Source: Chloroflexota bacterium
Lineage (GTDB): Bacteria > Chloroflexota > Anaerolineae > Promineifilales > Promineifilaceae
Direction of reading: 5' to 3'
Length of the DNA stretch: 64,000 nt
Assembly (NCBI GenBank): GCA_017993775.1
Contig: JAGOMA010000021.1
Coordinates: forward strand, 1 to 64,000
The notes below the pieces were generated by a model that saw nothing but the letters and a program-made list of their open reading frames with translations, ran no database searches and was not told where the DNA came from. Positions 54,603 to 62,529 of this stretch are shown here, in pieces. The translations under genes were made by a program, and so were the position numbers. Each line of letters opens with the position of its first letter. Position 1 is the first letter of the stretch.

Positions 54603-56993
54603 ATGCTGTCTCCCCCAACCCTTCCCAACTCTTTTGGCCCGGCGCTGCGCTTTTTGCGCAAGCGCGCCCGCCTGACTCAGGACGAGCTTGGGCGTGCCGT
54701 CGGCTACAGCCGCGAGCAAATTGCCCGCCTGGAAAACGGCTCCCGCCAGCCCGATCTGGCTGTGATTGCCGCCCTTTTTGTGCCCGCGCTGCTGCTGGAC
54801 CGGGAACGCGCCCTGGTGGAGCAGTTCCTGGCGCTGGCCGGACAATCGCGCCAGACGCAGCAGATTACCATCACCCACACCAAAGAGACGCGCCTGCAAA
54901 TTGTTCAGGAAAGCGTGGCTGTGCCTGCGCCGCTGCACAAGCCCCCCGCGCCTTTACTGCCCCTGCTTGGCCGCCAGACAGAGGTAGAAGCGCTGGTCGA
55001 TCGCCTGCAAACGACTCGGCTGATCACCCTGATGGGCGCGCCGGGCATTGGCAAGACGCGCCTGGCACTAGAGGTGGCCCACGCCGCTCTGGGGCAGTTC
55101 GCCGATGGCGCGGTGTTTGTGTCGCTGGCGGAAGCGACAACGCCGGATGACATCCCCTATGCTGTGCTGCGCCAGCTAGACATTAGCCCACAGCCACAGC
55201 AAACGGCCGTTACCGCCATTCTCGCCTATCTCACCCCACGCAGCCTGCTGCTGGTGCTGGACAACTGCGAACATTTGTTGGAAAGCGCCACCCTCTTCAC
55301 CGATTGGCTGGCGCAAGCGCCGGGCCTGAAGCTGCTTTGTACCAGCCGCACGCCATTGGATTTATATGGCGAACAAGAGTGGCCGCTGGCCCCGCTGTTC
55401 GTACCCGATTTGGCGCAAAGGCCATCGCCTGCCTGGGCGGAGACAGCGGCGATGCAGCTTTTGCTGGCCCGCGCCCAGGCCATAGACCCCGCCTTCGCCC
55501 TGACCGACGAGAACTTGCTGCCCCTGGCAACCCTGTGCGCCGCGTTAGACGGGCTGCCGCTGGCGCTGGAACTGGCCGCCACCCGCCTGCGTGACCACGA
55601 TCCCGCCAGTCTGACGCAGCAGTTGCTCGCCCTGCGCGGCCACAATCAACTTTCGTCTACCTGGTTGCAGCAGACGCGGCGCAACGTGGCCGAACGGCAT
55701 CGCACGCTCCAGGCGGCCATCGCCTGGAGCGCCCACCTGCTGCCCGTCGTCGCCCGAAATGCTTATTATTGTCTGGGTGTTTTTGTGGGCGGGGGTGCAG
55801 CGGCAGCGGCAGCGGCCGTTGCTCAAGCGGACGCCGCTTTGTTGGTGCAATTGGCGCGGGCAAATTTGGTGCAATTGCGTGACGGCCGTTTCTACTTGCT
55901 GGAAACGTTACGCGCCTTTGCCCTGGAACAACTTGTCGCCGCCGGGCAGTTGTCACATTTCCGGCAGGCGCACGCCCAGTACTTTGCCCGGTTTGCGCAA
56001 GAGGTTTTCACGGGGCTGTTGGGGGATGAGCAAGCAGTTTGGATGCCACGGGCAGTGGCCGACCAGGACAATTTTTTGGCGGCGCTGCGGTGGGCGTTGG
56101 CAGCGGGGGATGGGGAAACGGCCGTTGCCCTGGCCAGCGGCTTGTGGTGGTTCTGGTATAGGCGGGGATTGTTTGCCTTAGGTCGAGAACTGCTCACTGT
56201 CGCTTTGCAACTTCCTTCTGCCGATCTCGCGGCCCGCGCCCGCGCCCTCAATGGGCTGGCCAGTTTTTGCCTGGAATTGGGCGATTATGCCGGCAACCTG
56301 GCTTACCACGAGGAAGGGCTGGCGCTGCGCCGCCAGCTAAACGACCGTCTGGGCATCGCCACCGCACTCCACAATCTGGGGCTGACCGCGTTTGTCATAG
56401 GCGATTATGAACTGGCGGCCGGGCGATTTGCAGAAAGCATTGCTGTTTACCCGGAAGGCGACCACGCTTCCGAACTGGCCCACCTGGGGTTGATCGCCCA
56501 AGAAACGCAGGATTTAGCCGCAGCGCGTGTCTATTTGCAGCAGGCTTACGACGCGGCGCAGGAAACAAGCGATAGCTGGCTGCACGCTTTTGTGAGTAAC
56601 TATTTGGCCGATGTGCTGCGCGAGCTGGGCGAGTTGGGCGCGGCGACACAATTGGCGCAAGAGAGTTTGCGCATCTTTACAGAATTGGATGATTCTCATT
56701 ACCGACCAGATGCACAACTGACGCTGGCGCAGATTGCGCTGGTTGAGGGGGATTATGAGACGGCCGTTTCTTTGGCGGGGTTGGCGTATGCACAATATGC
56801 GGCGCGGGAAGATGCCACATTGATGGCGGCGGCTTTGTTGGTGCAGGCAGAGTTGGCCGGTAATATGGGCGATGGGGAAATGGCCGTGACCTTACTGGCC
56901 CGTTCGCGGGCGCTGCGCCAAAGTACAAAACGCGTCATTTCGCCTCGCGAGCAGTTACAGTATGATCTACTGGCGCGCACTTTGTCGGCGTGA
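54603..56993 (+). CDS. XRE-type HTH regulator with NB-ARC ATPase and TPR domain
   Basis: A 796-residue signal-transduction ATPase of the STAND class. N-terminal HTH about 10-65 (LRFLRKRARLTQDELGRAVG, then SREQIARLENG). The NB-ARC NTPase has P-loop GAPGIGKTRLALE (about 145-157), Walker B LLLVLDNCEHLLE and the LCTSRTPLDLYGE sensor region. About residues 390-460 are the winged-helix part, then TPR repeats to the end (ALNGLASFCLELGDYAGNLAYHEEG). These proteins bind DNA after ligand-driven ATP/ADP exchange and oligomerisation. The target is unknown. It may control the divergent lipoprotein/beta-helix genes or the downstream MBOAT set, both guesses from position. Confidence 0.92.
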   Translation: MLSPPTLPNSFGPALRFLRKRARLTQDELGRAVGYSREQIARLENGSRQPDLAVIAALFVPALLLDRERALVEQFLALAGQSRQTQQITITHTKETRLQIVQESVAVPAPLHKPPAPLLPLLGRQTEVEALVDRLQTTRLITLMGAPGIGKTRLALEVAHAALGQFADGAVFVSLAEATTPDDIPYAVLRQLDISPQPQQTAVTAILAYLTPRSLLLVLDNCEHLLESATLFTDWLAQAPGLKLLCTSRTPLDLYGEQEWPLAPLFVPDLAQRPSPAWAETAAMQLLLARAQAIDPAFALTDENLLPLATLCAALDGLPLALELAATRLRDHDPASLTQQLLALRGHNQLSSTWLQQTRRNVAERHRTLQAAIAWSAHLLPVVARNAYYCLGVFVGGGAAAAAAAVAQADAALLVQLARANLVQLRDGRFYLLETLRAFALEQLVAAGQLSHFRQAHAQYFARFAQEVFTGLLGDEQAVWMPRAVADQDNFLAALRWALAAGDGETAVALASGLWWFWYRRGLFALGRELLTVALQLPSADLAARARALNGLASFCLELGDYAGNLAYHEEGLALRRQLNDRLGIATALHNLGLTAFVIGDYELAAGRFAESIAVYPEGDHASELAHLGLIAQETQDLAAARVYLQQAYDAAQETSDSWLHAFVSNYLADVLRELGELGAATQLAQESLRIFTELDDSHYRPDAQLTLAQIALVEGDYETAVSLAGLAYAQYAAREDATLMAAALLVQAELAGNMGDGEMAVTLLARSRALRQSTKRVISPREQLQYDLLARTLSA

Positions 56994-57088
56994 GCGCGGT
57001 GAGGTTTGCCTATTTGCCTCTGTAGGGGTATGGGTAACAAACGGGCAATGAGCGAGGGATATCACTTCAAAAAGGTCTGTATCTTGTT

Positions 57089-58609
57089 ATGAAACGCTAT
57101 GTTGTACTCGAAAATTGGGCTGATATTGCTGCACAGTTATTACCCGTAGCCCATCTTGCCAGCCTGCTCACCTTTGCCGCTGCCGCCGTGTTATACGCCG
57201 GACTGTTAAACGGTCGTTGGCGCAGTTGGGTTTTGCTGATCGGCAGCACCCTGGCAATCTATTGGCTTCAGCCGCCGCTGGCGCCCCGTTTCGCCGATTA
57301 CGTCTTGCCGACGGCAACCCTGGCCCTGGCCATTTTGGGCTGGCTGCTCACCCGCCCGCCAGACGCGGAAGCCCGGCAAATCACGCTGCGCGAAGATCGC
57401 CGCACGCTGGTGGTGCTTTTTGTGCTGGCAGTGGGCATGGCTTTTAACCGCTATCTCGATGCCGCCTACCGCCTGACTGCTTCGCGTCCGCCGTCGCCGC
57501 TGTGGACGGCCGTCATCCTGCTGGGGCTTGGCGGTTTATTCCTCCTCAGCGCGCGGCTGGCAGCCAAAGCCGACCAACGGCGCGTGCTGAGCGGCGGCAT
57601 CTTGTTCATGGTTGTGGTGTTTGTGGTGCTGAAAACGGCCGTACTCAGCACGGCCGTAGCCCAACTATGGCGCGCCCTCACCGGCCAAAATCCCGCCCTG
57701 GCCGCCCCAACCGATCTGGCCTGGTTGGGTTTTTCCTACGTCGCCTTTCGCCTCATCCACACCCTGCGCGACCGGCAAACCGGTTTACTGCCGGCGCTTT
57801 CCCTGCGCGAATACGTCACCTACGTCATCTTCGCCCCGGCGTTTATTGCCGGGCCTATTGATCGCGCCGAACGGTTTGCGCAGGATTTACGTGCCCTGCC
57901 ACAAATGGTTGGCCTCGACGCCGCCCGCTTCGGCGAAGCCGGGCGGCGTATTGCCAGCGGTCTGTTCAAAAAATTTGTGATCGCCGATTCGCTGGCGCAA
58001 GGGATGTCGTTAACGGCCGTCAACGCCGCCCAGGCCACCTCAACCCTGGGGCTGTGGGTGCTGCTCTACGGCTATGCGCTGCGTCTTTACTTCGATTTCG
58101 CCGGCTATACCGACATGGCTATCGGGCTGGGGCTGCTTTTCGGCATCCGCCTGCCGGAAAACTTCGACCGCCCATACCTGAAAAGCAACATCACCACTTT
58201 CTGGCAAAGCTGGCACATGACCCTGAGCAGTTGGGCACGATTTTACGTCTTTACGCCGCTGTCTCGCAGCTTGCTGCGGCGCAAGCCACGGCCGTCGCCC
58301 ACTCTCATCGTCCTCGTGGCCCAGATTGCCACCATGACCACCATCGGGCTGTGGCATGGCATTTCCTGGACATTTTTCATTTGGGGAATGTGGCACGGTG
58401 TGGGACTATTTGTCCACAAGCAGTGGAGCGACCGCACGCGCAAATGGTATCGGGAACTGGCCGATAAACCGTGGCAAAAGCGGGCCTGGACGCTGTTTAG
58501 CTGGTTTGTGACTTTGCAATTTGTCGTGCTGGGCTGGGTCTGGTTCTTGCTGCCGGAAGTGGACCTGGCAGCGGCCACTTTTGGCAAATTATTTGGCCTC
58601 GGCTGGTAG
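57089..58609 (+). CDS. MBOAT-family membrane O-acyltransferase (DltB/AlgI-like)
   Basis: A 506-residue membrane protein with about ten or more helices. The MBOAT signature is clear: IFAPAFIAGPIDRAERF, LYFDFAGYTDMAIGLGLLFG, ENFDRPYLKSNITTFWQSWHMTLSSW, and the catalytic-His region GLWHGISWTFFIWGMWHGVG (His about 422). Such proteins move acyl groups across the membrane onto teichoic acids (DltB) or polysaccharides (AlgI, PatA). An SGNH hydrolase-like gene and an acyl-carrier gene follow directly, the same partner types as dltD and dltC. Confidence 0.93.
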   Translation: MKRYVVLENWADIAAQLLPVAHLASLLTFAAAAVLYAGLLNGRWRSWVLLIGSTLAIYWLQPPLAPRFADYVLPTATLALAILGWLLTRPPDAEARQITLREDRRTLVVLFVLAVGMAFNRYLDAAYRLTASRPPSPLWTAVILLGLGGLFLLSARLAAKADQRRVLSGGILFMVVVFVVLKTAVLSTAVAQLWRALTGQNPALAAPTDLAWLGFSYVAFRLIHTLRDRQTGLLPALSLREYVTYVIFAPAFIAGPIDRAERFAQDLRALPQMVGLDAARFGEAGRRIASGLFKKFVIADSLAQGMSLTAVNAAQATSTLGLWVLLYGYALRLYFDFAGYTDMAIGLGLLFGIRLPENFDRPYLKSNITTFWQSWHMTLSSWARFYVFTPLSRSLLRRKPRPSPTLIVLVAQIATMTTIGLWHGISWTFFIWGMWHGVGLFVHKQWSDRTRKWYRELADKPWQKRAWTLFSWFVTLQFVVLGWVWFLLPEVDLAAATFGKLFGLGW

Positions 58610-58619
58610 AGAATGGTCA

Positions 58620-59804
58620 ATGGTTAATGGACAATCGTCAACAACAACCTGGCGGATGATCGGGCGCGTTTTGGGTAAAACGGCCGTTCTCTTCCTGCTC
58701 CTCAATCTGCTGTTTGCCGGGTTGGAGCCGATGGAAACGCTGGGACACTTTTCGCTCTACAATTGGCTGCTGCCGGGGCGGCTGCGCCTGCCCTACGGCG
58801 AAAATCCGGCCGAAAGCTACAATCTGAGTCTGAACAACGTGCCGGCCATGCTGGCCAGCCACACCATCAACCACCCCAAAGACGCCGCTGAATTTCGCGT
58901 TTTGTTAATTGGCGATTCGGGGACATGGGGCTGGTTTTTGCCCAACAAGGACACACTCGCCGAGCAGTTGAACGCCCTGGGGTTGGAAACGGCCGACGGC
59001 CGTGCCGTCACGGTCTATAATTTTGGCTACCCTGTCATGGCGCTGAGCAAAGACCTGCTGCTGCTGGATGCCGCCATGCAAACCGACCCCGACCTCATCC
59101 TTTGGCCGGTGACGCTGGAATCTTTCCCGCGCGATAAGCAGTTGTTTCCGCCCCTCGTGCAGGCCAATCCGGCGCGGATGCGCCGTCTGATTGCCGATTA
59201 CGGGTTGGATTTAGATGCTCAAGACGGCCGTTTCATCACCCCCACCTTCCTCGGCCAGACCATTGTCGGGCAGCGGCGCAACCTGGCCGATTGGCTGCGC
59301 TTGCAGCAGTTTGGGTTCGCCTGGGCGGCCACAGGCATTGATCAGGCCATTCCGGCGCAGTTCGAACTGCGCCGTTCCGATTTTGAGGCCGACGAAAGCT
59401 GGCAGAATTTCACTCAGGCCGCCACGCTTACTACCGACGACCTGGCATTTGACGTGCTGGCAGCGGGCATGGCCGCCGCCAGCACGGTTCCTGTCTTGCT
59501 CATCAACGAGCCGATGTTCATCAGCAGCGGCCAAAACAGTGACCTGCGGTACAATGCCTTTTATCCGCGTTGGGCTTATGATCAATATCGGGCGCTGTTG
59601 GGGGAAACGGCCGTCGCGCACAACTGGCCTTACCTGGACCTATGGGATACCATTCCCCCCGACGAGTTTACCGACACGCCGGTTCACCTGACGGCCGTCG
59701 GGAACAAATTGTATGCGGCGATGGTGGCGGAGGGGATACGGCCGTTTTTGGCCGAAAAGCTAGACTCCAGGCGCCCAAACCCTCAGGGTCCAGGTACCAA
59801 GTAA
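58620..59804 (+). CDS. SGNH/GDSL-like acyl-transfer partner protein (DltD/AlgJ-like)
   Basis: A 394-residue protein with one N-terminal membrane segment (GKTAVLFLLLNLLFAGLEP). The extracytoplasmic domain has the block I motif VLLIGDSGTWGW with the catalytic Ser and a C-terminal D-x-x-H arrangement in FTDTPVHLTAVGNKLYAAM. The start is uncertain: ATG 58620 begins inside a simple repeat (tggtcaatggttaatgg), and ATG 58656 (MIGRVLGKTA) would put the membrane segment at the very N-terminus and is a good alternative. In DltD and AlgJ/AlgX this domain finishes acyl transfer delivered by the MBOAT protein. Confidence 0.85.
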   Translation: MVNGQSSTTTWRMIGRVLGKTAVLFLLLNLLFAGLEPMETLGHFSLYNWLLPGRLRLPYGENPAESYNLSLNNVPAMLASHTINHPKDAAEFRVLLIGDSGTWGWFLPNKDTLAEQLNALGLETADGRAVTVYNFGYPVMALSKDLLLLDAAMQTDPDLILWPVTLESFPRDKQLFPPLVQANPARMRRLIADYGLDLDAQDGRFITPTFLGQTIVGQRRNLADWLRLQQFGFAWAATGIDQAIPAQFELRRSDFEADESWQNFTQAATLTTDDLAFDVLAAGMAAASTVPVLLINEPMFISSGQNSDLRYNAFYPRWAYDQYRALLGETAVAHNWPYLDLWDTIPPDEFTDTPVHLTAVGNKLYAAMVAEGIRPFLAEKLDSRRPNPQGPGTK

Positions 59805-59813
59805 GGACAGACG

Positions 59814-60071
59814 ATGAACGAAGAACAAACCATTCGAGAGAAACTGCGAGCCTTTATCACCCGCGACCTGATCCGCGACGAAAGCTACAACCTGCGCGAC
59901 GACGAGGGAATTGTCACCGGCGGGTTGATGGATTCGTTTTCATTGGCTGAATTTGGCGTCTATGTAGAGGACGAATTTAACATTTACATCCCCGATTCTG
60001 ACCTGACGGTGGAAAAGCTAGATACCCTGAACCAAATGGTCGCCCGCATTCAGCGCGATTTGGGCAGCTAA
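59814..60071 (+). CDS. Acyl/aminoacyl carrier protein
   Basis: An 85-residue carrier protein. The phosphopantetheine-accepting Ser is in GGLMDSFSLAEF (Ser 41), and the acidic helix after it (YVEDEFNIYIPDSDLTVEKL) fits the ACP/DltC fold. It starts 9 bp after the SGNH gene, so it most likely carries the acyl or aminoacyl group for the MBOAT enzyme. A loading ligase (DltA-like) is not present in the window. Its stop codon overlaps the stop of the convergent gene in the bases CTAA. Confidence 0.92.
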   Translation: MNEEQTIREKLRAFITRDLIRDESYNLRDDEGIVTGGLMDSFSLAEFGVYVEDEFNIYIPDSDLTVEKLDTLNQMVARIQRDLGS

Positions 60072-60316
60072 TCCCAGGTGATATTGCGAATGGAAACAGT
60101 CACATCAGGATTGTCTAACAGGCCGCCGCGTTCGGTCTTTTCTTTGTGAAAGGTGTCCAGCACCACAAACACCAGCTCACCATACATATCAATTTCGTCG
60201 AATTCCTTTAAAGCCGTCTCCGGAAAAGAAATTTCAAACTCGCCGTTGTCTTTCAGGACTTTGCCATCCGGGTAGGTAACAGCGATGTCATAATCAAAGG
60301 TACAAACTGCGTTCAT
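60068..60316 (-). CDS. Small conserved-looking hypothetical protein
   Basis: An 82-residue acidic protein, not recognised. It has no signal peptide. The pattern FDYDIAVTYPDGKVL, then EFEISFPETAL and LVFVVLDTF, is beta-rich. There is a reasonable ribosome site (GGAGGAAT upstream of the start at about 60317-60330). It is convergent with the carrier-protein gene, sharing the stop-codon bases CTAA, and lies 85 bp downstream of the histidine kinase gene on the same strand. Confidence 0.7.
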   Translation of the reverse strand: MNAVCTFDYDIAVTYPDGKVLKDNGEFEISFPETALKEFDEIDMYGELVFVVLDTFHKEKTERGGLLDNPDVTVSIRNITWD

Positions 60317-60401
60317 GATGGATTCCTCCGTGTTTTTTTATGGTGCTTCGGGAATTCGGGGGCAAGGGCATTTCTGCTGCGCGTGCAATCCGAAAGTCTC
60401 T

Positions 60402-62465
60402 TTATGCTTCCGCAGGGGGTTGAACGCCCAAAGTAAGGCCCAAAATCGAGCTTAATTGGCGTAAATTGAGTGGTTTGGCAATCCAACCGGCCAGCCCGCG
60501 CTCGCGTAGTTCTTCCATCTCATTATCAAGCGGGTGACCGGTCATCAAGATCAGCGGCAGGTTCACCCCTTTTTCTTGCATGGCATAAAAAAGCGCCTGG
60601 CCGCCCATTTCTGGCATAACCACATCGCTGAGAACCAGGGTTATATCCGCAGCTTGTGTTTCTAGAACGGCCAGGGCGGCCAGGCCGCTGGCCGCCTCGA
60701 TGATCTGATACCCCAGTGAGCGCAGGCCGACGGCCGTTATCTCGCGCAGCTCCTCATTATCTTCCACCAACAGGATGGTATTGTCCCCGGCAGAGCGCAA
60801 GAGCGGCGAGGCGGCGATAGGCTCGGTCAACCTTAAAGAATTATGGGCCGGAAAATAAAGGCTAAACGTGCTTCCTTTGCCCGGCGTAGTCTCGACAACG
60901 ACTTCGCCGCCGTGCTGCTTCACCAGTCCCTGAACCTGCGCCAAACCCAGCCCGCTGCCCATGCCAACCTCTTTGGTGGTGAAAAACGGGTCAAAGATGT
61001 GGGGCAGCACATCTTCCGGGATGCCCGTGCCGGTATCGGCGATTTGTATTCGCACCCAGGACCCTGTCCGCATGCCCTTGGCCGGCACATCTTCGGGGAG
61101 GACAAGATCAAGATTGTTCAAGTTGATGCGAATACTGCCGCCATCGGACATGGCGTCGCGGGCGTTGACAACGAGGTTCATCACCACTTGTTGGATGCGT
61201 GTCGGGTCGGCCAGGATGATAGACTGACTCGAGTCTTGAGCCATCTGAATGGTGATATTCTCTGGTAACACGCGGCGCAAGAGCTTGATTTGTTCGCGGA
61301 GGAAGGGGGAGAGGGGTAACGGCCGTCGCTCCATTGCCGTGCGCCGGCCAAAATCCAAAATCTGCTGGATCATGTTGCTGGCTTGTTTTGCCTGCACCAG
61401 GATGGAATCCAGCCATTTTTTGTGGTTTTCCTTGGGAGTTGTTAGCAAAATGAGGTCGGCATCAAGCGTAATAATCGAAAGGATATTATTAAAATCGTGG
61501 GCGATACCGGCAGCCAACTGCCCGACTACTGCCAGCCGGTCTTGCTGCTGCGCCCGCCGCTGCATCTCCCGCTCTTCGGTGGCATCGTGAATCACCAGAA
61601 CCCAGCGCTCCGAATCCGATCCGTTTTTTACCGGGCGCACAATGGCCACGTAATGGCGACTGCCGGCGACAATTTCATGCCAGATGCCGCGCACCGGCGG
61701 CGAGGTAAGCAGCTCCTTGAGCAGGCGGTCGCCCAAACGGGTAACGACGCCATCAATCATGGAACCGGCAAGAACCGCCAGATACTGCATGCCAGGGGCA
61801 TTAGACAACAACACCCGATAATCAGAATCCAGGAGAAGAATGGCATCTGGCACGGTGTCTAAAATTGCGCGCAGCCGCTTTTGTTCTTCTTTTATTTGGC
61901 TGAAATAGACGGCCTGGGTTTCTTCGGCTTTCTGGAGCAGTTCATACTGCTGGCGAAGCGCTTCTTCCGTTTCTTTTTGGTCGCTGATGTCGGCATAGAT
62001 GACGGTGGCGAAACGAGGGTCGCCCTGGAAATCACGCACCAGGGATACACCCAGACGGAACCAGGCGACACGGCCGTCTTTGCGAATATTGCGTTTGTCC
62101 AATGAAAAAGATTCACGCTCGCCGTGCAGCAGCTCATTGTAAAGCTGTTGATGCTCGCCCAAATCTTCGGGGTAGGTCAGCTCAGCAAACGACATACCCA
62201 AAATCTCTTCCTCAGGATACCCCATGAAGTCGCACTGTTTTTTGTTGATGGCTGCAATTTGCCCAGTTTTATTGAGGAGCGCCAAGCCAAAGGTGGCATT
62301 CTGAAAGATGCTAATAAAAAGTTTTTGATAGAGAGAATCTTCGCCCGTATGCCTTTCCTGTAAAAGGTTCAGTTCAGCGTTTTCTGCCTCTAACGCTGCT
62401 ACCCGATACCGTAGGTGGTCCAATTCAACTACCAGTTCAGCCTTGCTTTTTTCCAGGTCGTTCAT
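60402..62465 (-). CDS. PAS-PAS hybrid sensor histidine kinase with C-terminal receiver
   Basis: A 687-residue soluble sensor. An N-terminal coiled coil (SKAELVVELDHLRYRVAALE) is followed by PAS/PAC (about 45-165), a second coiled coil, PAS (about 200-300), HisKA with [14 protein letters not shown] (His about 321), HATPase (VNARDAM; GMGSGLGLAQVQGL) and a receiver domain (TILLVEDNEEL; Asp in LVLSDVVMPEMGG about 612). It has the same design as the larger kinase at 36526-40197, so the two are probably members of one expanded family. It is an orphan, with no separate regulator beside it. Confidence 0.93.
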   Translation of the reverse strand: MNDLEKSKAELVVELDHLRYRVAALEAENAELNLLQERHTGEDSLYQKLFISIFQNATFGLALLNKTGQIAAINKKQCDFMGYPEEEILGMSFAELTYPEDLGEHQQLYNELLHGERESFSLDKRNIRKDGRVAWFRLGVSLVRDFQGDPRFATVIYADISDQKETEEALRQQYELLQKAEETQAVYFSQIKEEQKRLRAILDTVPDAILLLDSDYRVLLSNAPGMQYLAVLAGSMIDGVVTRLGDRLLKELLTSPPVRGIWHEIVAGSRHYVAIVRPVKNGSDSERWVLVIHDATEEREMQRRAQQQDRLAVVGQLAAGIAHDFNNILSIITLDADLILLTTPKENHKKWLDSILVQAKQASNMIQQILDFGRRTAMERRPLPLSPFLREQIKLLRRVLPENITIQMAQDSSQSIILADPTRIQQVVMNLVVNARDAMSDGGSIRINLNNLDLVLPEDVPAKGMRTGSWVRIQIADTGTGIPEDVLPHIFDPFFTTKEVGMGSGLGLAQVQGLVKQHGGEVVVETTPGKGSTFSLYFPAHNSLRLTEPIAASPLLRSAGDNTILLVEDNEELREITAVGLRSLGYQIIEAASGLAALAVLETQAADITLVLSDVVMPEMGGQALFYAMQEKGVNLPLILMTGHPLDNEMEELRERGLAGWIAKPLNLRQLSSILGLTLGVQPPAEA

Positions 62466-62529
62466 GTGTGTTTGTATGCCAACCCATGATCATTGGGATT
62501 ACCAAATAAAGGGATTGTACAGCTCCTTG

